A stretch of DNA of 25,781 nucleotides from assembly GCA_037440925.1 (NCBI GenBank), contig JBBITF010000038.1, positions 1-25,781 of the forward strand, given 5' to 3'. The DNA is from JAABUE01 sp037440925 (GTDB taxonomy: Bacteria > Chloroflexota > Anaerolineae > Anaerolineales > Villigracilaceae). The notes beneath the pieces are model-generated. The model had not been told where the DNA came from. It saw only the letters and a list, made by a program, of their open reading frames with translations, and searched no databases. Both the position numbers and the translations under genes were made by a program. Below, in pieces: positions 7,109 to 13,498 of the stretch. Positions within the stretch are counted from its first letter, which is position 1, and each line of letters starts with the position of its first letter.

Positions 7109-8347
7109 TCAAGGGTATTTTCGGATGGCCAGCACGGCGTTATGCCCGCCAAAGCCAAAGGCGTTGCTCAGCGCCAGGGTTACTTTTTTCTCGCGCGCCT
7201 GGTTAGGGACATAATCCAGGTCGCATTCGGGGTCAGGGGTTTGGTAATGAATGGTCGGCGGCAGAATGCCCTCGCGGACGACCTGCACGCAAAAAATGGC
7301 TTCTAACGCGCCGGTGGCGCCCATCATGTGGCCGGTCATGGACTTGGTAGAGGAAACAGGTATACGATAGGCTAGTTCTCCAAAAGCGCTCTTGATGGCC
7401 TTGGTTTCAGACAGGTCGTTCAAGGAGGTGGCGGTGCCGTGGGCATTGATGTAGCCCACGTCTTCCAGCCGCGCCTCAGCCGCTTGAAGCGCCTGACGAA
7501 TGGCTTCTGCGCCGCCCTCGCCGTTCTCGTGCGGAGCGGTGACATGGAAGGCGTCGGCGGTGGCGCCATAGCCGGCCAGTTCTGCCAGGATGTTCGCACC
7601 GCGCGCCCGAGCATGAGATTCGCGTTCTAGCACCAATATTGCCGCGCCCTCCCCCATCACCAATCCATCGCGGTTTTTGTCAAAAGGGGCTGGCGTCATC
7701 GAATAATCTTCGTTGCGGCGCGACATGGCGCCCACGCGATCGAAGGCGGCAATGCCAGTACTCGTGATGGTCGCTTCGGCAGCCCCGGCCAGACAGGCAT
7801 CGAGCAGACCCGCGCGCAGCATCATCCAAGCCATACCAATCCCATCTGCGCCTGAGGCGCAAGCCGAGGCCACAGAGAAGCACGGTCCCTTGATACCATA
7901 GTCAATGGCGGCCAATCCTGCTGCCCCATTGGACATCAACATCGGAATCAAGAACGGGCTGACACGACGCGGCCCCTCTGTGTGATTCAGGATAACAGCA
8001 TCTTGCAAAGAACGCAAACCGCCAATGGCCGAGGAGATGACAACGCCAACCCGCCCGGCATTTGCCTCTGAGATTGTCAGGCCAGAGGACGTCATTGCCT
8101 CTCGCACAGCAGCAGTTGATAATTGTTCGAAGCGGTCGCGGCGGCGCGCTTCGCGCGCCTCCATGTAATTTTCGGGGACGAATCCTTTGACCTCGCAAGC
8201 AATTTTGACGAGCAAATCAGCCGGCTCGAACAGGGTAATCGGGCCCACTCCCGAAACGCCCTCGACCGCATTTTTCCACGTCTCAGACACGTTCAAACCC
8301 AAAGGATTGACCGTCCCCATGCCGGTAATGACAACGCGTTCCTGCAT
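7109..8347 (-). CDS. fabF: Beta-ketoacyl-ACP synthase II (FabF)
   Basis: The enzyme condenses malonyl-ACP with a growing acyl-ACP in fatty acid elongation. The 412-residue length is normal for the family. The catalytic Cys-His-His triad is complete: C163 (ASACASGADG), H303 (NAHGTATSLND) and H340 (SMTGHMMGATG). The frame is open further upstream, but the ATG at 8347 is preferred because AAAGGAGG lies four to five bases before it and the protein then begins with the family-typical ERVVITGMGTVNPLG. No other fab gene or acyl carrier protein is adjacent. It lies 141 bases downstream of the moaD-like gene, so it may have its own promoter or be read from the moaC start. Confidence 0.95.
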   Translation of the reverse strand: MQERVVITGMGTVNPLGLNVSETWKNAVEGVSGVGPITLFEPADLLVKIACEVKGFVPENYMEAREARRRDRFEQLSTAAVREAMTSSGLTISEANAGRVGVVISSAIGGLRSLQDAVILNHTEGPRRVSPFLIPMLMSNGAAGLAAIDYGIKGPCFSVASACASGADGIGMAWMMLRAGLLDACLAGAAEATITSTGIAAFDRVGAMSRRNEDYSMTPAPFDKNRDGLVMGEGAAILVLERESHARARGANILAELAGYGATADAFHVTAPHENGEGGAEAIRQALQAAEARLEDVGYINAHGTATSLNDLSETKAIKSAFGELAYRIPVSSTKSMTGHMMGATGALEAIFCVQVVREGILPPTIHYQTPDPECDLDYVPNQAREKKVTLALSNAFGFGGHNAVLAIRKYP

Positions 8348-8488
8348 TCTGCCTCCTTTGACGTTGGCTACACCATCCCTTCTCCGAGTAGAGAGGGCCA
8401 AAAAAGATTCTTTTACAGCACTGACTAAAACCCTGCGCCTGCCTGAGCGTGACGGAGATGACCATGCAACAGGCAAAGGGAATCGCAC

Positions 8489-8749
8489 TCAACCGCCGCT
8501 CACAGGCGGGAACAGCGCAACTTCAGCGTTGTCAGGGATGACCGTTTCGTCGAAAGCATATTCGCGGTTAATGGCAACCAGCGCCGTTTCCATAGCCTGA
8601 GTCAGGTTGGGGTTTGTTTGAATCAGACGCTCTTTCAAATGTTTCACGCTTGCGCCTCGAGGCAAGTCTAATGAAATGGACTTGACGCCGGCGCGGTCTC
8701 GCAAGGTTGCAAAGAATAAGACTGTAATTTGATTCGAATGGTCACTCAT
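8489..8749 (-). CDS. moaD: MoaD/ThiS-family sulfur carrier
   Basis: An 86-residue protein with the ubiquitin-like MoaD pattern: beta-strand ITVLFFATLRDRAG at the start and the diglycine end FPPVSGG needed for adenylation and thiocarboxylation. It would be the small subunit of molybdopterin synthase, supplying sulfur to precursor Z. Its ATG overlaps the end of moaC by eight bases, which supports a shared role in molybdenum cofactor synthesis. The large subunit MoaE and activating MoeB/MoaA genes are not in the window. Because C-terminal GG carriers also serve other sulfur pathways, the exact role depends mostly on the moaC neighbour. Confidence 0.85.
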   Translation of the reverse strand: MSDHSNQITVLFFATLRDRAGVKSISLDLPRGASVKHLKERLIQTNPNLTQAMETALVAINREYAFDETVIPDNAEVALFPPVSGG

Positions 8750-9224
8750 TGATCACGTCTCCACTGCGGCCGCCATGTTTTTCAACCAAACGAATGTTCT
8801 GGATGCGCATGGTCTTCTCGGCTGCCTTGGCCATATCGTATACGGTCAAGGCGGCCACCGAAACAGCCGTAAGGGCTTCCATTTCCACGCCAGTCTTGCC
8901 AATCGTTCGGGCGGTGGCGGTGATGCGTATGCCAGGCAGGGAATCGTCCAACGCCAGAGAGACATCCACTTGGGTGAGAGGCAAAGGATGACATAACGGA
9001 ATCAGGTCTGCAGTCCGTTTGGAAGCGCTGATGCCGGCAATTTGGGCAACGGTCAACACGTCGCCTTTTTTCATCTGGCCGGCGCGAATCAACTCCAGCG
9101 TCTCGCGGCGCATGTGAACTTCGCCCCTGGCGATGGCCACCCGCTCAGTATCAGGCTTGCCCCCCACGTCCACCATACGGGCGCGGCCGGTCTCGTCAAG
9201 GTGTGTAAGAGAGGATGCAGTCAT
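8742..9224 (-). CDS. moaC: Cyclic pyranopterin monophosphate synthase MoaC
   Basis: MoaC, with MoaA, converts GTP to cyclic pyranopterin monophosphate, the first committed step of molybdenum cofactor synthesis. The 160-residue protein has the family signatures SKRTADLIPLCHPLPL (about 68-83), with the active-site CHP, and GVEMEALTAVSVAALTVYDM (112-131), with the conserved Asp at 130. The length fits single-domain MoaC. A TATAAT box ends six bases before the ATG, so the mRNA is probably leaderless. It is divergent from scpA over a 47-base gap and overlaps the moaD-like gene downstream. Confidence 0.95.
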   Translation of the reverse strand: MTASSLTHLDETGRARMVDVGGKPDTERVAIARGEVHMRRETLELIRAGQMKKGDVLTVAQIAGISASKRTADLIPLCHPLPLTQVDVSLALDDSLPGIRITATARTIGKTGVEMEALTAVSVAALTVYDMAKAAEKTMRIQNIRLVEKHGGRSGDVINE

Positions 9225-9271
9225 GGGCAGATTATAACGCAGGCGCGCCTATGCTGTTATAATCATTGCCC
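9225..9271. promoter_or_regulatory. Symmetric divergent leaderless promoters, moaC/scpA
   Basis: GATTATAAC (9230-9238) and GTTATAATC (9256-9264) are a perfect 9-bp inverted repeat separated by 17 bases. Each arm contains a TATAAT box: 9231-9236 for moaC on the minus strand and 9258-9263 for scpA on the plus strand. The boxes end six and eight bases before their start codons, leaving no room for Shine-Dalgarno sequences. Each -10 box lies about where the -35 of the other would be, so the two promoters probably exclude each other. Confidence 0.6.
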
Positions 9272-10045
9272 ATGAGCGGAATCCTGGGTCACCAAACCAG
9301 CGGCTACACGGTACAAATCCCGGTCTATGAGGGACCGTTGGATTTGTTGCTCGACTTGATCGAACGCGCCGAACTGGACATCACCGCTATATCGCTGGCA
9401 GCGGTGACAGATCAATATCTGGCCTATTTACAGCAATTGGAACAGGCGCACGCGGACGAAATTTCGGCTTTTTTGGTCATTGCGGCAAAATTGATTCAAA
9501 TCAAGTCTGAGGCCTTGCTACCCCGCCCGCCGGCCCGCGAACCCGGCCAGGAAGATGTGGGCGAGGCGCTGGTAGAACAATTGCGCTTGTACAAGCGTTT
9601 CAAGGAAATTGCCAATCTGCTTCAAGAACGCGAAGAAAAGGGGTTGCGAACCTATCTGCGGCTTGCCCCTCCGCCTAAAATCGAAGGCAAACTAGACTTG
9701 TCAAACATTACTCTGAACGACTTGCTCGAAGCGGCACAAACCCTCTACGCCAAAGAACAAGAGAAATTGTCGCTAGGGACGGTCATTGCAGCCCCTAAAG
9801 TGACCATCCGCGAGAAGATCGAGTTGATTACCCAGAGACTCTCTGTCAGTGAGCGCGCCTATTTCAAAGAATTGCTTGGCGACCATCCTACACGGATCGA
9901 GGTGGTGGTCACTTTTCTCGCCCTGTTGGAACTGGTCAAACGTTATCGCGTGTCTACCCAACAAGAGGGGCTCTTCAGCGATATTCAAATCGAACGCTTG
10001 GAAGGATGGGACACAGAAGAAGAGATCGAGATCGAATTCGAGTAA
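9272..10045 (+). CDS. scpA: Segregation and condensation protein ScpA
   Basis: ScpA is the kleisin subunit that bridges the SMC ATPase heads in chromosome condensation. The 257-residue protein starts with the family motif YEGPLDLLLDLIERAELDIT, continues with AAKLIQIKSEALLPR (the N-terminal SMC-binding helix), and ends with a winged-helix region including RIEVVVTFLALLELVKRYRV. The ATG at 9272 is chosen because the upstream TTG at 9266 would lie too close to the -10 box. Its partner scpB, often next in line, is absent here: the following gene is convergent RNase J, only 12 bases away. Confidence 0.93.
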   Translation: MSGILGHQTSGYTVQIPVYEGPLDLLLDLIERAELDITAISLAAVTDQYLAYLQQLEQAHADEISAFLVIAAKLIQIKSEALLPRPPAREPGQEDVGEALVEQLRLYKRFKEIANLLQEREEKGLRTYLRLAPPPKIEGKLDLSNITLNDLLEAAQTLYAKEQEKLSLGTVIAAPKVTIREKIELITQRLSVSERAYFKELLGDHPTRIEVVVTFLALLELVKRYRVSTQQEGLFSDIQIERLEGWDTEEEIEIEFE

Positions 10046-10057
10046 ACGGCGCTCGCG

Positions 10058-11701
10058 CTATGTCTTGCTCAGCGTCACAAACACCATCGGCCGGCGCTTG
10101 GTTTCGTTGAACAAGTACGAGTTGACGGCGCTGGCAATATCCTTTTCGGCATCCAGCCCGCCGTCGTTGATGATTTCCATGATACGCTGCCGAACGCCGG
10201 GTATCAAAGCCTCGGCGTCTTCAGGGGAAAGAAAGCCGCGTGTGATGATTTCTGGCTCATGGAGCAAACGGCCAGAATATTTATCTACATTCAAGTCAAT
10301 CAGAAAGATACCGCTGCGCGCCAGTTTCTCGCGCTCGCGCATTACGTCGCTGTCAATGTCGCCAATGGATTGCCCATCCACAAAGACATAGCCGCCAGGG
10401 ATGCGCTCCCCCAGGCGCAACGCGCCTTCGGATAATTCCACCACATGACCGTTTTCCACCACCACAATATTCTCTTGCGGAATGCCCACCTGCTGGGCCA
10501 GCACGGCATGGCGCTTCAACTGACGCAGTTCGCCATGAATGGGGATGAAATTCTTGGGACGCACCAGGTTCATGAGCAATTTCTGTTCTTCCTGGCTGGC
10601 ATGACCGGAAACATGGACAGGCGCAATGGCATCATAAATGACCTCCGCCCCGCGTCGCAGCATTCGGTTGATGGCGCGGCTGACGCTTTCTTCATTGCCT
10701 GGGATAGGGTGCGACGACAACACGACCGTATCGCCAGCCTTTAGGTCGAACTGACGATTGGTGCCGGAGGAGAGGCGACCAATAATCGAAGATGGTTCGC
10801 CCTGCGAACCGGTACACATCAAAACCACTTGTTTGGGGTCCATATTCAAGGCCTGTTCAAGCGGCACCAGGGTTGTGTCGGGAATATTAAGGTAGCCCAA
10901 ATTACGCGCAATTTTGGCATTGTCCACCATGCTGGTGCCGGCAAAGGCCAACTTGCGTTTATGCCTCACAGCCGCATCGGCCACTTGTTGCATGCGCGAG
11001 ATAAGCGAAGCAAAAGAAGCCACAATGACCCGCCCAGGCGCATTGGCAAAGACGTTATCCAGCGCCGGCCCGATGACTCTCTCTGAAGGCGTCCAACCTG
11101 GGCGTTCGGAATTGGTCGAATCTGACAACAACACGTCTACGCCCCGCTGCGAGAACTCGGCCAGTTTGGCGTAATCCGTCGGCCAGCCATCTACGGGCGT
11201 ATGGTCGAACTTATAATCGCTCATGTGGACGATGAGGCCGGCCGGTGTGGTAATGCCCAAACCCACCGCATCGGGGATGGAATGGCAAACGTGGAACAAT
11301 TCCACCTGGAATGCGCCCAGCCGAACGCTCTGGCCGGCTTCCACCGTATGCAAAGAGGCCTTGCTGAGAGCATTGTTGCGCGCCAGTTTGGCCTCGATCA
11401 GGCCGCGCGTCAGAGGGGTGGCATATACCGGCGCCGGAATCTCATCCAATACATGGTGGATTGCGCCGATATGATCCTCATGGCCATGGGTGATGATGAT
11501 GCCTACCACGCGCTCTGTTTTGTCACGCAAATATTCGAAATCAGGGATGATATAATCAATCCCTAACATATCATTTTCAGGGAACATAATACCGGTATCT
11601 ACAACCAGAATATCATGACCGTATTCATAAACGGTCATGTTCTTCCCCACTTCCCCTAACCCTCCCAGGGGAATGATTCTCAATTTTGGTTTCTTACTCA
11701 T
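10058..11701 (-). CDS. rnj: Ribonuclease J
   Basis: RNase J is a 5'-3' exonuclease and endonuclease central to RNA turnover in bacteria lacking a classical RNase E system. The 547-residue protein has the metallo-beta-lactamase motif THGHEDHIGA (two Zn ions), the MBL-associated DSTNSERPG segment, the beta-CASP motifs around TGSQGEP and SSHPIPGNE, and the C-terminal HVSGHASQEE motif. The ATG at 11701 has AAGGA six to ten bases upstream. Its leader is about 154 bases long from a strong promoter and contains a terminator-like hairpin. The gene converges with scpA. Length and motifs are complete. Confidence 0.95.
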   Translation of the reverse strand: MSKKPKLRIIPLGGLGEVGKNMTVYEYGHDILVVDTGIMFPENDMLGIDYIIPDFEYLRDKTERVVGIIITHGHEDHIGAIHHVLDEIPAPVYATPLTRGLIEAKLARNNALSKASLHTVEAGQSVRLGAFQVELFHVCHSIPDAVGLGITTPAGLIVHMSDYKFDHTPVDGWPTDYAKLAEFSQRGVDVLLSDSTNSERPGWTPSERVIGPALDNVFANAPGRVIVASFASLISRMQQVADAAVRHKRKLAFAGTSMVDNAKIARNLGYLNIPDTTLVPLEQALNMDPKQVVLMCTGSQGEPSSIIGRLSSGTNRQFDLKAGDTVVLSSHPIPGNEESVSRAINRMLRRGAEVIYDAIAPVHVSGHASQEEQKLLMNLVRPKNFIPIHGELRQLKRHAVLAQQVGIPQENIVVVENGHVVELSEGALRLGERIPGGYVFVDGQSIGDIDSDVMREREKLARSGIFLIDLNVDKYSGRLLHEPEIITRGFLSPEDAEALIPGVRQRIMEIINDGGLDAEKDIASAVNSYLFNETKRRPMVFVTLSKT

Positions 11702-11759
11702 ATATTTTCCTTTTCTTAAAAGATAAATTCACCGCCCAAAGCGGACAAAGTCAATATAG

Positions 11760-11790
11760 AAAAACACCCCGTAAAACTAGCCGGCCGGGG
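11760..11790 (-). terminator. Terminator-like hairpin in the rnj leader
   Basis: Read on the minus strand, CCCCG (11790-11786), a 14-base loop containing GCCGGC, and CGGGG (11771-11767) are followed by TG and then TTTTT (11764-11760). It lies between the rnj promoter and start codon, with no minus-strand gene upstream, so it can only end transcripts begun at the rnj promoter. The stem is short, and the call depends on that context. Confidence 0.4.
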
Positions 11791-11861
11791 AGTTCTTGTC
11801 GCACACGCACTCACTTGCTCAAACTGCCTGATGGCAGGTAAAGTCATCAACCAACGAAAGC

Positions 11862-11890
11862 AGTATAGCAGGCAAAACAGGATTTGTCAA
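11862..11890 (-). promoter_or_regulatory. Sigma-70 promoter of rnj
   Basis: On the minus strand TTGACA (11890-11885), a 17-base spacer and TATACT (11867-11862) form a near-consensus promoter. Start of transcription is expected near 11855. This is 154 bases before the rnj ATG, so a long structured leader is made, including a CTGCC/GGCAG hairpin at 11824-11837. A weaker TTGACT at 11754-11749 could support a second, shorter transcript but lacks a good -10. Confidence 0.7.
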
Positions 11891-11896
11891 AGAAAA

Positions 11897-12049
11897 GTAA
11901 CTATTCAGGCATCGCTGGCCTGGATTGACAAATCCAGGCCGAACTGGGCAAAATTACGTTGTAAACCGTTGGATTTGGCAATCCAACGGAGCAATAGGGC
12001 AATTTTCAAGTCTTCTCCGACAGGCTGTTAGGGCCTGCTGAATAGTTAC
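11897..12049. mobile_element. 153-bp MITE with 8-bp target duplication
   Basis: GTAACTATTCAG (11897-11908) and CTGAATAGTTAC (12038-12049) are perfect 12-bp terminal inverted repeats. The bases directly outside are identical, AAAGAAAA at 11889-11896 and 12050-12057, an 8-bp target-site duplication. Two perfect 10-bp hairpins lie inside: 11917-11940 with loop GACA and 11966-11989 with loop TGGC. A shorter one is at 12021-12037. There is no coding capacity, so it would depend on a transposase encoded elsewhere. The left duplication overlaps the rnj -35 box by two bases. Confidence 0.8.
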
Positions 12050-12073
12050 AAAGAAAATAATATTACTCTTCTC

Positions 12074-12102
12074 TTGCCAACTACACGAACTTGTTGTATA
12101 AA
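12074..12102 (+). promoter_or_regulatory. Sigma-70 promoter of the HhH/ligase operon
   Basis: TTGCCA (12074-12079), 17 bases, TATAAA (12097-12102). Transcription would start near 12109 and leave a 35-base leader with GGAGG at 12133-12137, six bases before the ATG at 12144. It lies 16 bases beyond the right target duplication of the miniature element. Confidence 0.65.
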
Positions 12103-12143
12103 GTTTCAAGAACGGCATCTTCAATTCGTATGCGGAGGTTTTG

Positions 12144-12653
12144 ATGAACGGAACTTCTCTTTTTATCCTGGGCTTGCTGATTGGCTGGTTAATTGAATGG
12201 ATCATTGATTGGCTGTACTGGCGGCGCAAACACAAAGCCTGCCAGGAAGAAAAAGCCCGTCTGCAAAGCCGCATCGAAGAACTAGAAAAAGAGGCAGAAG
12301 CGCGGCGTGCATACAGTCTAGCAGTTGAGCCATCACAGGCCGCAGAAGATGACTTGACGCTCATCAATGGCGTTGGGCCGGTCATTGCAGGGATGCTGAA
12401 AGACGCGGGCGTTGACACGTTCGAAAAATTAGCGGCGCTGCCCATCGAAAAACTACGCGAAATTCTGGGCAATCTGGTCGAGAGGCTGGTAGATGAAAAA
12501 AGCCTGTTAGATCAGGCCAAAGAATTAGCCAAAGAGAAACGTCTCACGGGACAAGTGTCTGCGCCCAAGAAGAAGAACAAAGGCAAAAAAGGCAAGAAAG
12601 GGGACAAGAAAAAGAAGAAAGAAAACGCTTCTTCGGATAAAGCAAAGGGCTAG
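12144..12653 (+). CDS. Membrane-anchored helix-hairpin-helix protein
   Basis: A 169-residue protein with an N-terminal transmembrane helix (about 5-25), a short coiled coil rich in Glu, Lys and Arg (about 30-55), a helix-hairpin-helix domain (about 70-110, with LINGVGPVIAGMLKDAGV), and a Lys-rich tail (about 140-169). The HhH fold of this type (RuvA/DUF4332-like) usually binds DNA without sequence specificity or mediates protein contacts. The basic tail would fit nucleic acid or polyanion binding near the membrane, but this is inference. GGAGG six bases before the ATG decides the start over an adjacent in-frame TTG. First gene of a tightly spaced four-gene operon. Confidence 0.75.
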   Translation: MNGTSLFILGLLIGWLIEWIIDWLYWRRKHKACQEEKARLQSRIEELEKEAEARRAYSLAVEPSQAAEDDLTLINGVGPVIAGMLKDAGVDTFEKLAALPIEKLREILGNLVERLVDEKSLLDQAKELAKEKRLTGQVSAPKKKNKGKKGKKGDKKKKKENASSDKAKG

Positions 12654-12658
12654 AGACC

Positions 12659-13486
12659 ATGAACGCCTTGTCCACCCGCAATTACGATCTATTCAAACTG
12701 ATTGTTGCCCTCCTCTTGCTGGCGCTCTTGCTCGTTTTTTTGTTTTCAGAGAAAGCTGCACAGCCAGCCACGCCGCCTCCCACCGAAGCGCCGCCCCTGG
12801 CAACAGAAGAAACCGGGCAGACCCTCCCTGCTGTCCCAACGGCTACCTTGCAGCCGCCAGCAACGGAGGCGGTTCTGCCCACCGCGACAGCGACAGAGAC
12901 GGTTCAACCGGCCTCTCTGCCTGACTTCCCCGCCTCGAGCCAGACCTTGAGCCTGGATACCGTCAACGAGCGTTTGCTAGACCCCAACGGCAACCCCGTC
13001 TACGCTTTGGACGCAGAGACAGCCAAATGGGCGCCCATCCTTCCCGATGAGATAGCCGCCACCCTGCCCGAGGGGTATACGCTGACTGAAGCGGCGCCCG
13101 GCCGCTGGGAAATCCACGACACGACGAATAACGCGCTGCTGCTGGCTTGGGATGCAGATGCCCTGACCTGGCAAGCGCCTGCCGAAAGCGTGCCTGTGGC
13201 CCAAGAGCCAGACTGCCCCCTGGCTCTGCCGCCTCGCCTGAAAGTGGGAGGTCAAGCAAGGGTAATCACTAACCTGAACATGCGCTCCTCGCCGGGCATT
13301 CAAAACAACTGGATTCTCACCAATCCGGCCAGAACGATTTTGGATGTCATCGGCGGGCCGGTCTGCACGCTCTATGAGGGCGGCGCCTTTTTATGGTGGG
13401 AAGTCAAAAACCCGGCCGGAAAGACCGGCTGGTCGGCTGAAGCGCGGCAGCAGGGAAATTTCTACTTCCTTGAGCCGCTGCCCTGA
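12659..13486 (+). CDS. Membrane-anchored protein with SH3b domain
   Basis: A 275-residue protein: a short cytoplasmic N-terminus, one transmembrane helix (about 13-31), a long Pro/Thr/Ala-rich linker (to about 90), an unrecognised middle region (about 95-180) and a C-terminal bacterial SH3 domain. The SH3b domain has the typical LNMRSSPG strand and a WWEVKNPAGKTGW segment. Bacterial SH3 domains outside the membrane often bind peptidoglycan or proteins. The gene begins five bases after the HhH gene, with only a weak Shine-Dalgarno, so coupling is likely. The protein should face outward, unlike the HhH domain, which is on the same side only if the upstream helix acts as a signal anchor. The function is unknown. 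Confidence 0.75.
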   Translation: MNALSTRNYDLFKLIVALLLLALLLVFLFSEKAAQPATPPPTEAPPLATEETGQTLPAVPTATLQPPATEAVLPTATATETVQPASLPDFPASSQTLSLDTVNERLLDPNGNPVYALDAETAKWAPILPDEIAATLPEGYTLTEAAPGRWEIHDTTNNALLLAWDADALTWQAPAESVPVAQEPDCPLALPPRLKVGGQARVITNLNMRSSPGIQNNWILTNPARTILDVIGGPVCTLYEGGAFLWWEVKNPAGKTGWSAEARQQGNFYFLEPLP

Positions 13487-13498
13487 GGCACTTGCGCA

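Larger units (their letters stand above)
11702..12143. other. 442-bp divergent gap between rnj and the HhH operon
   Basis: This stretch has no gene. It holds the rnj leader and promoter (11702-11890), the 153-bp miniature element with its target duplications (11889-12057), and the promoter of the rightward operon (12074-12102). Confidence 0.8.

Noticed and set aside
8348..8488. 47-residue N-terminal extension of FabF
   Set aside because: It is Arg/Ser-rich without conservation, and a strong AAAGGAGG immediately precedes the internal ATG at 8347.
11214..11227. TATAAT followed five bases later by ATG on the plus strand inside rnj, resembling the leaderless motif
   Set aside because: The ORF it would start (11223-11474) is antisense to conserved RNase J codons and has no recognisable features. 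One chance hit of this kind is expected.
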